64,000 nt of DNA from the NCBI GenBank assembly GCA_016858145.1, contig JAEHOE010000053.1, positions 62,001-126,000 on the forward strand. The letters run 5' to 3'. Under the pieces are notes generated by a model. That model made no database searches. It worked only from the letters and a program-made list of their open reading frames with translations, and had not been told where the DNA came from. Every line of letters begins with the position of its first letter. The stretch's first letter is position 1. Below, in pieces: positions 9,456 through 29,401 of this stretch. Source of the DNA: Edaphochlamys debaryana. Lineage: Eukaryota; Chlorophyta; Chlorophyceae; Chlamydomonadales. The translations under genes were made by a program, and so were the position numbers.

Positions 9456-11075
9456 CTACCAGAAGCCCTGGGCGCCGCCGCCGCCGTAGATGATGCCGTA
9501 GTCCTCCACACTCAGACCCAGCGTCACCACGGGGGCCTCCGCCTGCTGGGGCATGGACGTCTGCAGCGCCGCCCAGGCCCCGGCGTCCTGTGTCGTCTCG
9601 GCCTGTTCCATGCCCCCAGCCTCGGCTCCGGCCTCGGCCCAGCAGGCAGGGGCGTCGGCTCGGTCGGCCTCCGCTACCTCCGCACGCTGCTGCGGCGGCG
9701 GGGCCCAAGCCATGTTGCTTGCGCACGGAGCCGAGGGCAGCAGCCCTAGGGGGTACCGGTACGGGGACATGCCATCCGGCCAGATGCAGCCGCCGCCTCC
9801 GCCACCGCCAAGGCTCGACGCGTCCTCGGCGGCGGCTGCCATGGGCTCTCCAGCGGGCTTGCTCGCCCAGCTGCTGGCCCACGAGCCCGACCCCGCATCG
9901 GCAGAGTCCGCGTTGGCGGGAACGTCCCGCCGGCCCTGCTGCTGATGGTCAAGCAGGGTCTGGACCAGGCACTGGAAGCAATCATCGCCCTCCTCCGCCG
10001 CTGCCCCACAGTAATAATCGCCGCCGCCGCCGCCCGCGACGCCGGGGGCCGCTCCGCCAGAGTAGTACGTGCACGCCTGGGTGTCCAGGCCCCACGCCGC
10101 CGCCGTCGTTGGCGGCACAGCGGGCGCCAGGCCCGCCGCCGCTGGAGCGAGCATGGGCTGCATGGGCTGCATGGGCTGCATGGCAGCGCTCTGCGGTGCG
10201 GCGGCGAGGACGCCGTTCACCGAGCCCCGGCTGCCGAGGCTGGGCGTGAGGCTCCGCTCGCGGCCGTGGCCCAGGTCGCATGGGCTTGGGCTTGGGCTGG
10301 GCTCGGGGTCTGAGGAGAAGCCAGGGGCGGCGGGGACTGGGTAGGGGCTGACGAAGTAGGGGTTGAGGCCCAGCGGGATGGCGGTTGGAATCTGCCACGG
10401 GAGGGACGTGGGGGCGGCGGCGGGCGGCTGCGCAGCGGACGCTGGCGGCGAGGCGAGGTGTAGCACGGGGGGCTCGGTGAAGCCGCCGGCGGCCGCCCCG
10501 CCGCTGCTCCGCGGCGTGCAGTCTTGCATGGGGTGCAGGGGCAGGGGCGCGCCCAGGGGTGCCTCCCGCCGCCAAGCCGAGGAGGGGGAGTCGGGGGCGG
10601 CCGAGAGCAGGGAGGAGGACGACCGCCGCGGCGGTGCGCTGCTGCTGGCGCCACCGTCCACTGCCACCGCAGCACCAACCGCGGCGGCGAGGGCCACCCC
10701 GCCGAGGCTGTCGCCAGCCGTCACGGCGTGAACAGCAGTCGACAGCCGCCGCCCGGCCTCCGCCTCCGCCTCCTCCTCCTCCATGGCCCCCGCCTCCATC
10801 TCATCGAGGCGCAGCTGCGCCTCCTCCTCCCCGGTCCCCTCCTCAGCACCACCCTCCCCCGCCTCCACCAGCGCCGCAGCGTCGCCGTCGGTCCCCTGCT
10901 GCACGCCCCGCGCCTCGACGCGCGCCCGGCCCAGCGCCGCGGCCCGCCCCGCGGCGTCGTCCACCGGCAGGAGCATGACGGCGGCCGCGTAGGCGCGGAG
11001 CAGGCAGCGGCCCCAGTTGCCGCGGTCGGCGACGGTGGCCTTGCCGCGGGCCGCAGAGGCAAAGATGTTCTGCAT
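9456..11075 (-). CDS. Hypothetical low-complexity protein, single exon, 539 aa
   Basis: An ATG (11073-11075) opens a 539-codon frame closed by TAG, with no intron needed. The N-terminus (MQNIFASAARGKATVADRG, then NWGRCLLRAYAAAVMLLPVD) is the least repetitive part. The rest is Ala/Gly/Pro/Ser-rich, with an acidic Glu patch near residue 100, four MQP repeats (MQPMQPMQPM), poly-Gly runs and scattered aromatic motifs such as GLNPYFVSPYPVPA and DGMSPYRYPLGLLPS. I recognise no domain. The length of the open frame and the non-repetitive islands argue for a real gene, possibly a regulatory protein with disordered regions. The GC-rich composition means a chance frame cannot be excluded. Confidence 0.5.
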   Translation of the reverse strand: MQNIFASAARGKATVADRGNWGRCLLRAYAAAVMLLPVDDAAGRAAALGRARVEARGVQQGTDGDAAALVEAGEGGAEEGTGEEEAQLRLDEMEAGAMEEEEAEAEAGRRLSTAVHAVTAGDSLGGVALAAAVGAAVAVDGGASSSAPPRRSSSSLLSAAPDSPSSAWRREAPLGAPLPLHPMQDCTPRSSGGAAAGGFTEPPVLHLASPPASAAQPPAAAPTSLPWQIPTAIPLGLNPYFVSPYPVPAAPGFSSDPEPSPSPSPCDLGHGRERSLTPSLGSRGSVNGVLAAAPQSAAMQPMQPMQPMLAPAAAGLAPAVPPTTAAAWGLDTQACTYYSGGAAPGVAGGGGGDYYCGAAAEEGDDCFQCLVQTLLDHQQQGRRDVPANADSADAGSGSWASSWASKPAGEPMAAAAEDASSLGGGGGGGCIWPDGMSPYRYPLGLLPSAPCASNMAWAPPPQQRAEVAEADRADAPACWAEAGAEAGGMEQAETTQDAGAWAALQTSMPQQAEAPVVTLGLSVEDYGIIYGGGGAQGFW

Positions 11076-11264
11076 GGTGGGGGCGGAGGGAGGGAGGGGC
11101 GGGGGTTTGTAGGGGTGAAGGTTGAGCCGGCGGGTGGGGCTGAGGCGGGTGGGATCGTGGCATGGTGGGATTGTGGGACGGTCGGTGATGAGCTTGAGGC
11201 CCGGTGGGGGACAAGACGACGGGCCCCAGCTCTAGTACCCTGGAAGTTGGGCTCCGCGGGAAGC

Positions 11265-12105
11265 CTAGCTAGGTGGCTCTACCGGCTTCTCGCTTGCCGC
11301 ACTGCGTTGCCATGGCTTGGTGCTCAGCAAGCCCCACACAGCGACCGCCAGCGCGGGGGCGGGCGCGCCGTACCCAGCAGCAACCGGATCTGCGCTCAGA
11401 CGCACCTTGACCTCGGACCGGTCTCGCTTCAGGACCTTGGAGAGCTGCGCCCACCTGCGGTCAGCGAGACAGGCAGCAGCCAAAGAACGCCTTAGCAACG
11501 AAGGGGACCCGGCCCCCGCGCGAAGTGGGCACCGCTAGCTGCTGTGCTGAGTCCAGTCTGCCGCCCCTGAAAGCCCTGTCGCCGGCATTGTGTGGCAGTG
11601 TATGGGGTGCGGTGGATAAGCAGGTGGCTGGGCTAGCCGGCGGGGAGCGGCGGGGGGCTGGGGCACAGCGTGGAGGAGTGTGGAGGTGTGGCAGTGCGGC
11701 CCCTACCCGGCCCAACGGTCCGGACCGGTCCGCCGGTGACACACTTCTGCCTGCAAAACCCCGTTTTGGGCTCTTTGTCGGGACCCCTTCTGCAACCGCG
11801 TCTCCGGGAGGCGCAGTCCAGTCGGCTGTGCGCCCTGGTTTCGTCCGTCAGGGTTCGTCGCGCTCGTCGTCACGCGGCGGCCGACGTGGTCACGACCCTC
11901 GATACTGGCAAAGCCCGGCATCGCTCCCCACGGCCACCTACTTGTTGCCCTCCTCGGTGTGCAGTTCTACGAGGCGGGTGAGCTCATTGGAGCTCCATTT
12001 TGCGCTCCATTTGGGCTGGAATGCTCGTGGTGGGGGGATTCGCCCGTGCCTCGTCGTGCTGTTCTGGCTCATGTCCTTGAGAAGCTGCAATTATGGGAGG
12101 CATCA
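11265..12105 (-). pseudogene. Remnants of a SANT/Myb-like DNA-binding sequence
   Basis: At about 12030-11940 the minus strand reads KWSSNELTRLVELHTEEGNK, then a TAG, then VAVGSDAGLCQYRG in the same frame. In SANT/Myb-like repeats that stop position is usually Trp (…NKW…), so a TGG to TAG change is likely. A second piece at about 11500-11385 reads DRRWAQLSKVLKRDRSEVKV, which resembles the third helix region of a Myb-like repeat (W..L...L.R....V). The two pieces lie in one orientation about 450 bp apart with frame breaks between them. An active gene with unusual splicing is possible but less likely than a decayed copy, perhaps transposon-derived. Confidence 0.3.
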
Positions 12106-12241
12106 AGGCCAAAAGGGATGTGCCACGGGGTCTGTCGCCGAGCACGCCGCAGCGGGAGGATTGTGCCCGAGCGAACAGCTGCCCGGCCTCTTGCCCCAGC
12201 GGAGGCTCGCTACGATCCACCTCAGGATGATTCAACATCAT

Positions 12242-13010
12242 GAACGCACTGATGCCCCATCACCGAGAACGCGGCGCACATTGCACTTCGCCACCAAGGC
12301 ACCTCCTGCTGCGGCGACCTACCCTAATTCGCCTAACTGAACGCCAATTACTTAGAGCTGGCGTCTCCTGAAAGCATAAAACGGTGCTGCCCGTCGATTT
12401 GGGGGGTGTCGCGCTGCGCCGTTGCCGCTATTTGGCTAAGCTCTACTCAATCTACAGCTGCAACGTCTACTGTCTACTGTTTATGGAATGCTGTGGCACT
12501 GACGACGGGGCCCCATGACAAGGCGAGGGCGGACTGGTACGTGACTGCCTGACAGGTGACCAACGGCGCATACGACCATCAACGGGACGTTCACACCACC
12601 CCTGGGCTGTGGGCGGGGATGGAGTTTCAACGCCGGGTGCTTCGGTGAGTGTATTTAGCGATGAGCGCGTGTGAGCCTGTGAGGGTCTGTGTGAGACGGT
12701 GTGAGCGACGAGGGCTGCTGCTGCCTGCTGGGGGCGAGGGGGGCGTGTGGGGCGCTGACACGCATGCAGGCAGGAGCTGCCTGCAGCTGCATCGGTCCGT
12801 TGACACGTCTCGTACCGGCCTAGCAAGCGCGTATGCAGGAAAGAGGAAACTACCGGGCAACTCCTAAGGCCCAGCAGGGTCAGGCCCGGGCCCAGGCGGG
12901 CTCGGCGGCCTGTCCTGACGGCGGGCTGCCACGGCCCACGGGAATGACGGGATCGACGCGGGGCTGAGTGCCACGGGCGGCCCGCTGGGGCCTCGACCCG
13001 ACACAGCCCA
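12242..13010. other. Intergenic stretch, nothing supported
   Basis: No gene, repeat array or RNA could be supported. A GTGTGAG-type purine/pyrimidine-skewed segment lies near 12670-12710. Confidence 0.5.
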
Positions 13011-15512
13011 ATTAAGTCATCGCCCCACCCAGTCCTACGGCTGTGCCTCTGCCCTCACTTGCAGCCTGGACGAACGGCACTGGCTCCTGCTGCTCAGCGA
13101 GTGCACCCGTGCAACGGCACGACCTTCCGAGTAGCCTCTCATTAGTCATCACGCACATGCCCTCTTGCCTTGCTCGTACCGGTATCGCGAGCGCCCGAAT
13201 CACGCAGCCCGTCGTAACCCCGCAATCAAAGGCCGCCCTCTTGCAGCAGGGTAACGGTGCGGTCCACAAACCCCTTCTTTGCAATGCCAGGCCCGTACCC
13301 TCGAAGTGCTCCACACCCCTGGCCGGACCTGCCCGGGTCCCCAATCCGCATCAGCGTCGGCCCCCGTGGGCCCGCACACGTGCACCCCTCCCACTTCCAC
13401 CGCGCCCCCGCAGTCGTTGCTACCCTGGCCCCACACTCTGTGCCTCGGTGCACTCCGGGCGAGCGACGCCAGTCCACCCCCGTGCCGTGCCCGTCACCCC
13501 CCCAGCGCCTCGCTCCCCCACCCCGCAAGGCCCCCGCCCTCCCTTGATAATTCTCCTCAGCGCCCAATCACCACCACACCAGCATCCACCCCCACTTTGT
13601 TCTGCCCCCCAGCAGCCCCCCTTCATCGCACACCCCTCCCCTTCCCAGCCCCCCTCCCTCCCCCCGCCCTCTCCCCTCCCCGTCACCCCCCTAAGCAACC
13701 GCCGGCGCAGCCGGCCCACTCCCGCTCCCATTCCCGTTGCTGCTGCCCGCCCCCGCCCCCGCCGCCTCCCGCTCCGCCTCCCGCTTCCGCGTGCGCTTCA
13801 GCTCCGCCGCCAGCGCCTCCGCCATGCGCTCGTCGTCCCGGTCCATGAGCAGCCCCCCCTGCCGCACCACCCCCCCGATGGCGGCGCCCAGCAGCCACAG
13901 GCACAGCGCCGCAGCCTTGAGCGCCACCTGGGAGGGTGTGGGGAGGGGGTGTGGGAGGGAGAGGGGAGGGGGTGACCTTTGGAGGATTGAAGACCGAAGA
14001 CTGACAAAATGGAGAGCGGAAGGGGAGCGGGAGGGAGTGGGGAGGGGAGGGCTGGGGGATGGGCGAGGGATGGGGTTTGGTGGGGCGGTTGGGGTGGGCG
14101 GCTGGGGTGGCGGTGTGAGCTGCGCATGTTCGCGTTGGCGTTTCCCGCGGGTGAGAGTGGGGTAGGCAGTGGCGTACAGGCAGCCTGGCCTCATCCGCGC
14201 GACGTCGCATGCCTCACAGCGCACCAAGTTCCACCCCCCGTGCGTCAGTCCCAGGCGGAGGATTAAGTCATCGCCCCACCCAGTCCTACGGCTGTGCCTC
14301 TGCCCTCACTTGCAGCCTGGACGAACGGCACTGGCTCCTGCTGCTCAGCGAGTGCACCCGTGCAACGGCACGACCTTCCGAGTAGCCTCTCATTAGTCAT
14401 CACGCACATGCCCTCTTGCCTTGCTCGTACCGGTATCGCGAGCGCCCGAATCACGCAGCCCGTCGTAACCCCGCAATCAAAGGCCGCCCTCTTGCAGCAG
14501 GGTAACGGTGCGGTCCACAAACCCCTTCTTTGCAATGCCAGGCCCGTACCCTCGAAGTGCTCCACACCCCTGGCCGGACCTGCCCGGGTCCCCAATCCGC
14601 ATCAGCGTCGGCCCCCGTGGGCCCGCACACGTGCACCCCTCCCACTTCCACCGCGCCCCCGCAGTCGTTGCTACCCTGGCCCCACACTCTGTGCCTCGGT
14701 GCACTCCGGGCGAGCGACGCCAGTCCACCCCCGTGCCGTGCCCGTCACCCCCCCAGCGCCTCGCTCCCCCACCCCGCAAGGCCCCCGCCCTCCCTTGATA
14801 ATTCTCCTCAGCGCCCAATCACCACCACACCAGCATCCACCCCCACTTTGTTCTGCCCCCCAGCAGCCCCCCTTCATCGCACACCCCTCCCCTTCCCAGC
14901 CCCCCTCCCTCCCCCCGCCCTCTCCCCTCCCCGTCACCCCCCTAAGCAACCGCCGGCGCAGCCGGCCCACTCCCGCTCCCATTCCCGTTGCTGCTGCCCG
15001 CCCCCGCCCCCGCCGCCTCCCGCTCCGCCTCCCGCTTCCGCGTGCGCTTCAGCTCCGCCGCCAGCGCCTCCGCCATGCGCTCGTCGTCCCGGTCCATGAG
15101 CAGCCCCCCCTGCCGCACCACCCCCCCGATGGCGGCGCCCAGCAGCCACAGGCACAGCGCCGCAGCCTTGAGCGCCACCTGGGAGGGTGTGGGGAGGGGG
15201 TGTGGGAGGGAGAGGGGAGGGGGTGACCTTTGGAGGATTGAAGACCGAAGACTGACAAAATGGAGAGCGGAAGGGGAGCGGGAGGGAGTGGGGAGGGGAG
15301 GGCTGGGGGATGGGCGAGGGATGGGGTTTGGTGGGGCGGTTGGGGTGGGCGGCTGGGGTGGCGGTGTGAGCTGCGCATGTTCGCGTTGGCGTTTCCCGCG
15401 GGTGAGAGTGGGGTAGGCAGTGGCGTACAGGCAGCCTGGCCTCATCCGCGCGACGTCGCATGCCTCACAGCGCACCAAGTTCCACCCCCCGTGCGTCAGT
15501 CCCAGGCGGAGG
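13011..15512. repeat. Perfect tandem duplication, 2 x 1251 bp
   Basis: The unit starts at ATTAAGTCATCGCCCC (13011 and 14262) and ends at CCCAGGCGGAGG (14261 and 15512). The flanking bases differ immediately outside both units. Every reading frame I compared gives identical translation in the two copies, so the units appear to be 100% identical. Each unit contains one copy of the fibrillin terminal exon (14942-15178 and 13691-13927), part of the upstream intron and presumptive 3' UTR. Either a very recent duplication or an assembly artefact. Confidence 0.95.
13691..13927 (-). pseudogene. Spare second copy of the fibrillin terminal exon
   Basis: This is the left-hand copy of the last fibrillin exon (78 codons plus stop) with its acceptor AG and polypyrimidine tract intact. 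It encodes the second hydrophobic helix and the charged C-terminal tail, identical to the exon at 14942-15178. It lies downstream of the first usable terminal exon, so normal splicing should skip it; exon skipping could use it and would give the same protein with a different 3' UTR. Confidence 0.75.
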
Positions 15513-18500
15513 CTCGGCCCTAGCCCTAGCGACCGGTATGCCGGCTGGCTGCTCCGCCGCACCATGCCCCACACACGCGACAGGGCCCACGCCCTGCCCT
15601 CCCTGACCCATCCCCACCTCCGCCCTCCACGTGCATGCGAGCCTCAGCCCCAGCCCCAGGCACCGCCCCAGCCCCAGCCCCAGCACATGCGCACACACAC
15701 TTCCTCCACCCCCCCGGCTCACCATGCCCGACACCCACAGCGCCGCGCCCCCCAGGAAGAGGGACACGAAGAAGGCCGAGAAGAGGGCCGCCGAGGTGAG
15801 GGAGGTGGTCTGCAGGCCCACGCGGTCCATGCCTGGGGGGCGGGGCAGGGGGTGGGGTCGGTCGTGCAGTAGCGTGCAGCCTAATGCAAAAGCTTTGAGC
15901 CCCACAGCATTGATGTATCAACCTGCGGCTGATGTGGACCCGTCCAAGCGATTACTGGCACATCCCGCCCCGCACTGCCCACCCCCCTCGCCGTCGCGCC
16001 GCCCCGACCGGTCCCACCACCGCCCAACTCCCGCCCGTCATCCCCCCCACCCCCCGCCCCCGCCCCCCGACCTCGACCCCCGCCCCCCGCTCACCCGCCG
16101 CGTCCGCCGCGCCTCCCCGCGTGAACACGAACAGCGAGCCCCGGCTGCCCTTGCCGAGCCGCACCCGCTCGTCCAGGTAGGTGGTGGACAGCACCACGCT
16201 GCTGGTGCGGCCTTGGGGGGGGGGAGGGGAGGGGATTGGGAGTGGGGAGGCAGGAGCGGGGAGGCAGAGTGGGCGGCCGCATAATCGCACCATGTGCAGC
16301 CCAACCGAGGAAGAGCAGGAGCGGCAGGTCTCTAGTCCGATGCGTTGGTTAGGCGACAGGCCCTAGTTTAGGCATCTGATGCGTCTCCCGGTCTGACTGA
16401 TCGTTCCCCAGGCCCCCGCCAACGCGTGGCTCCAAGGAGGCCTGAGGTGGGTTCCAGGGACCGGCACGTCCCAAGGCCCATCCCCGTGGCTCCCACCTAT
16501 CCGCAGGTGCAGGCCCTCTCCGATGGTGAGGACCGGCGGCTCAAACAGCACCTGCGGGCGGTGCGGGTTGGGGCGATGCGGGTTGGGTGGGTGGGTGGGA
16601 TGGACCACGTGCATTGGGGCGATGCACGTGGGAGGCCCGGGGGCGGCTGGCCGATGCAACGCGCCTGGGCCCAGCTATGCCACGCATGGGGACGCGTTGT
16701 GGGGAGCGAGGTGTGGATGGGTGGGTGGGTCAGGACCGAGCCGCTCGCATGGTACTCCCCTCCCCTTCCCTCCCCGCCCCGCCCCTTTTGCCCTGTCCCC
16801 AGGTCGGCGTCCAGCCCCCACCCCCCGCCACCCCCCCCACCCCTCACCTGCACCGTGTCCCCCTCGTCCCCCTCGGGCAGCACCTTGCCCCGCAGCCCCA
16901 CGAAGCCGGGGATGAACCCAAACAGCTTGAACTCCACCTGGTGGACGTGCGCGTGAAGCATGTTGATAGACTCGGTGAGGGGGACAGTCCTCCATCAGAA
17001 GCAACCCCCTCCGCCGGCCCCAGTCCCTCTCAATCCCACCCCCAGGCCCTCCCCTCCCCCTCCCCCCCCCTCCTCCCCCCCACCCACCCACCTTGTTGGT
17101 GGCGATGTCGGGCTGCAGCACGGACTGGAACAGCCCCGCGGTGCGGAACAGGGCCTTGCCCACACGCCCGCGGAAGCGGCCGCCGGCGGCTGGGGGAAGG
17201 CAGGGGGTCAAAGGGAGTGGGCTTGGCAGGAAGAGCGTGGAGGGCGGAGGGGAGGAGGGGCGTGGGATGGGGGATGGGGTCCACGAGGGCACGTGTTTGG
17301 AAGGGGAGGACAAGCAAAGTGTGGAAAAGGGCAGGAACGGCGCACCTAGGTGGCGGCGCGTGGGGTAGGGGAGGACGGACGCGAGTGGAGAGCTGGGGCC
17401 GGCGGCCGCGTCACTTGCCTTCCGTGCCGCGGCGGGGTCCGCTCGGCCCTGCGCTCCCCCTTGACCTTGCCCCAACCCCTCCCGCCTTTCCATCCCCCAG
17501 CCCCTCTGCACCTCCCCCCCCGCGCCACCCCTCCTCCTCCACCTCCCCCCCGCCCACTCACGCTCCCCGTACTGCCCCTTCCCCGATGAGGTGTAGGCCA
17601 CGTTGTAGTTGCCCCACAGCAGGGGGTTGTCCAGGGGCCGTGGCTGCTGGGCGGCGCCGATCTGGTGAGGGGGGCAGGCGCACGAAGGCAGAGGTAGGGG
17701 GAGGGGGGAAGGGGGCAGGTGGAAGGGTGGTGTGTCGAGGTCCGGTGACCAACGCGCGCGCCACGTGCGCTTCCTGCCGTGGTTTACCTGACCCTCCTCG
17801 CCCGCTCACCCTCTTCCGCCGCCTTCACTCCACATCACCACATCGCACACCCAACCCTCCAGTTCCCTCGTGGCTCCAGCTGGATCATCAATACAATCCA
17901 TTTATACACTTATCCCAAGATCACCCTTCACCGTCATCCCACGCCCAAGCCTCCGGACCCCCGTTCACTCCACCCCCCCCCCCCCCACCTGCTCCAGCTG
18001 CTCCAGCAGCTCGTCCACCTCAGCCCGCTTCTCGGGGCTGATGGCCGCACCGCTGTCTGCAGGGGGGGAGCGTGGGTTGGCCGGGGGCAGACAAGGGGTG
18101 TAGGTCAGGGAGGGGCGGGCAGAGCGCAGAGGCGGTAGGGGCTCCAGGAAGCCGGCCGGTGCGTGTCCGTTGTGGTACCAGCCCGCTTGAGGCCTTTTCT
18201 CAGCCCCTGCCCCCGGGTCCCCCCCTTAACCCGCGTCTCAGCCCCTGAAACGTCACCCTCCACCCCCCCGAGACGCGGGGGTGGAGAGATGAGCAGGTTG
18301 CTGCTGGGCCCCCCTCACCCGTGTCGCGGATGGACTCAAGGATGCGGTCCACGATAGCGGTCGCATCCGTGCGAGGGGGTGTAACCGCAGCCTTTGACGA
18401 CTCCGCGGTCACGCCATTGTTGGTGGTGCGGCAGCGAAGCTGGTCAGCGCGGCGGAGGTGCACAGGCGTGCGATGCAGAGCCTGCCGTGTCGACCGACTC

Positions 18501-18535
18501 CGCAACGCTGTCGCGTTTTGAGTTACATGCAGCAT
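14942..18535 (-). CDS. Plastid lipid-associated protein (PAP/fibrillin), FBN6-like, with membrane tail
   Basis: Nine exons: 18319-18535, 17989-18056, 17562-17661, 17092-17189, 16848-16937, 16497-16551, 16095-16211, 15723-15832 and 14942-15178; 363 aa. Residues 1-60 are rich in Arg/Ser/Thr and resemble a chloroplast transit peptide. The PAP/fibrillin core follows: ATAIVDRILESIRDTDSG, DNPLLWGNYNVAYTSSG, AGGRFRGRVGKALFRTAG, LFQSVLQPDIATNKVEFKLF, the VLFEPPVLTIGEGLHLRIG strand, and the family's closing block STTYLDERVRLGKGSRGSLF. Fibrillins are plastid lipocalin-like proteins of thylakoids and plastoglobules. Unusually, two hydrophobic segments follow (residues about 258-285 and 287-305), then a basic tail. 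The closing block most recalls FBN6-type members from memory. An alternative in-frame acceptor would add 13 codons before VEFK. The neighbour at 18810 is divergent. Confidence 0.88.
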
Positions 18536-18809
18536 GTTGTCTATAGCGCAGGGTAGGGCAGGCCCAGCGGCTAACGAGTGCAGGGCAAGGTCGGTGCAAG
18601 GCAACAGGCGTAAAGCTATAACTCGTAGCTGCGAGCTGACTGTCGTCAGCAGTGGGCAAGTTGCAACGCTATGGCGAAGTGTGCTGAGCAGATCCCGGCG
18701 TCGAGCTCGGAGAAACTTCCCATCGGAAAGCTCATCGCGGGCAACCTCACTGGACTCGGTTTTCCTTAACCTTTGCTGCCATTGTCTGTTTCTCATAAAG
18801 TAGCACAAG
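18536..18809. promoter_or_regulatory. Divergent promoter region, fibrillin / Lys-rich gene
   Basis: Only 274 bp separate the two start codons, which point away from each other, so both promoters and both 5' UTRs must fit here. No TATA box or clear shared element was identified. Confidence 0.5.
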
Positions 18810-19846
18810 ATGAAGCCGGGATACGGGAAGAACAAGGCCAAAGCCAAGAAGGCGAAGAAAGAGAAGAAAGCCAGGAAGGATGGGGACACGGCGATGGATA
18901 TCGCTTCCGACGAGCCAGACTACACCATTCCAAAGGACACCTCGGTGACGGCGGAGCTCGCGGAGGCGGGAATGTCGGCGAAGGACCGGCACCGCGCTAA
19001 AGTCAGCCTCAAAGCGGCCCTTAAGGTCAAGGTGGCGAGCCTCAAGCAGGCTCGGTAAGTCGCTCGGACGTGCAGGCGGCTGGCCGGCGACCGCGGGACT
19101 GCCCGGCGGCGGTGCTGCTGGCGGGGGCGCTCGTTGACCGGCGGCGGTGGGCTTCCCCCCTAGCATCACGGGGCGCTGTCGCACGAATGGAAGCCTAAGT
19201 CCGCGATATCGGCAACAAGCTTCGCTGGGTGTCCGGGGGGGTAGGGAAGGGGCTGTGCACCTGGGCGGGGAGTGTTGACTGGCGGCACCTGCGTTCGCTG
19301 GGCGACATCCGTCCCCCACGTGCCCTCGCCCATCCCTCCGCAATCCGCCACCCACCCAGCCTTCTCCCCAACCCTGACCTTCACTCTCCTGCATCCTCTT
19401 CGCAGCGCCAAGCTGACCAAGGCGCCCGGCAACACGGCTCAGCGCAAGGAGGTATCGGCGGCCAAGCAGGCGGCGCTAATGGAGCTCAAGGAGCTGCAGG
19501 TGGGGCCGTTGGGGGCTGGAAAGGCCCCGCTGGGGCGGAAAGGGGCGGAAAGTGCCAACACTTTTTGAGGGAATTCTTATTACGGAGAAGGGCTCACAAA
19601 AGGCCAGGGCCGCACACATGCCCCCACCCCGTTTCCAAGCCCCTCCCCGCGCCCCCCTGCCCACAGAAGCCCAAGGCCAAGGCGGAGGGCGGCGCGGCGG
19701 CGGGTGCCGGCGAGGGCTCCAAGGCGGGAAAGAAGAAGAAGAAGTCCCTATCGGCAGCGGCCAAGGCGGCCCGCAACGCCAAGAAGAAGGCGGCGGCTAA
19801 GAAGAAGAAGGGTGGGGCGGCGGGGGCGGCGACGATGGACGAGTAA
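18810..19846 (+). CDS. Small Lys/Ala-rich protein, probably nuclear or nucleolar
   Basis: Three exons (18810-19054, 19406-19499, 19667-19846) give 172 aa with closed phases and standard GT-AG borders. The N-terminus MKPGYGKNKAKAKKAKKEKK is strongly basic. A short acidic patch (DGDTAMDIASDEPDY) and an Ala/Lys helix-prone middle (KVSLKAALKVKVASLKQAR) follow, and the C-terminus has long Lys runs alternating with Ala (AAKAARNAKKKAAAKKKK) before a terminal MDE. There is no recognised domain. Composition suggests an RNA- or ribosome-associated nuclear protein, but that is inference. A TGTAA signal lies about 590 bp after the stop. Confidence 0.7.
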
Positions 19847-20726
19847 GGTGTGCGGCCAGGCTGCGCATTTTGGCTTGTGAGAGGGTGGAGTGATGGGATG
19901 GAATGGAGGAGCCCAGTATGGACTGGCTGGGCCCTTACCCCAGGGCCCTTCACTGCTGGCGATCCGGCAGGGGGGATACCTGGATGGTGTTACCTAAGGG
20001 CGGGGGTGGTGATACCTAGGGGCGTGGAAGCCACGGTCAAGGGTATCGCTACGCAGGCCCCCGGGCTCCAACTGTGCAAGGCCCGAGCATGTCGGCCGGG
20101 TTGTATGGGTGGTAGCCTAGCTCATGGAGGATAGCGCACCAGCGGACTTGCAGAGAATGTAGGCATACACCTCGACTTAATGACGTGACCTTTGTGTGTG
20201 TGATGATGACTTGTCGGACGTACTAATTGTGACGATGCTACGGATTGCCCATGAGAGTGTGGGGACCGGACCGGGCTGCTCTGATTTTGATGGGAAGGCT
20301 GACGGCGGGGCTTGAACGAAGGGCGAGCGCCATGCAGGCCGAAGAGGCCTGGGCGCCACCTGGCTGCTCAATACGCAAATGTGTGCTGTTCAGCAGCAGC
20401 CCGCAGGGCGCGTGCTGGCAACGGCCGCTGCGGTGTAAGGCGTTCGACGAGAGCGCGCACAGGCCCGCAACGGCCGCAAGGCTTTGATACGACCGGGCAG
20501 CCGAGAGCCGACCCATGCAACCGGTCGCTGCCCGGCGGTCAGGCACGCAGTCGGCCGACCCATGCAACCTCCCGACCATCACCGCATAGCCTCGGCACAG
20601 TCGCTACTGCAGTACGGTAAGCGGCACCCGTACAGCACCAGCACACAAGGTGCCACGCGCCCAGCCTGAGGCGGCCTCAGCACCCCAAGCGCCAGACCCG
20701 GCTGCATGATGCCTCGACCCCACGCG
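19847..20726. other. Convergent intergenic region
   Basis: It holds the 3' ends of the Lys-rich gene (+) and the RECQ gene (-). No additional gene is supported. Confidence 0.6.
20434..20438 (+). terminator. Candidate TGTAA poly(A) signal of Lys-rich gene
   Basis: TGTAA is the common green-algal polyadenylation motif; this is the only plus-strand copy I saw in the intergenic region. Confidence 0.35.

Positions 20727-29401
<8,675 letters not shown>

Noticed and set aside
13043..15226. Two identical 310-codon plus-strand frames
   Set aside because: They are antisense shadows of the duplicated fibrillin exon and flanks; Pro/His/Arg-rich with no domain. The minus-strand exon has clear membrane-protein coding character.
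16587..18041. 484-codon plus-strand frame
   Set aside because: It runs antisense through five fibrillin exons and their introns; composition is biased and it has no recognisable motif.
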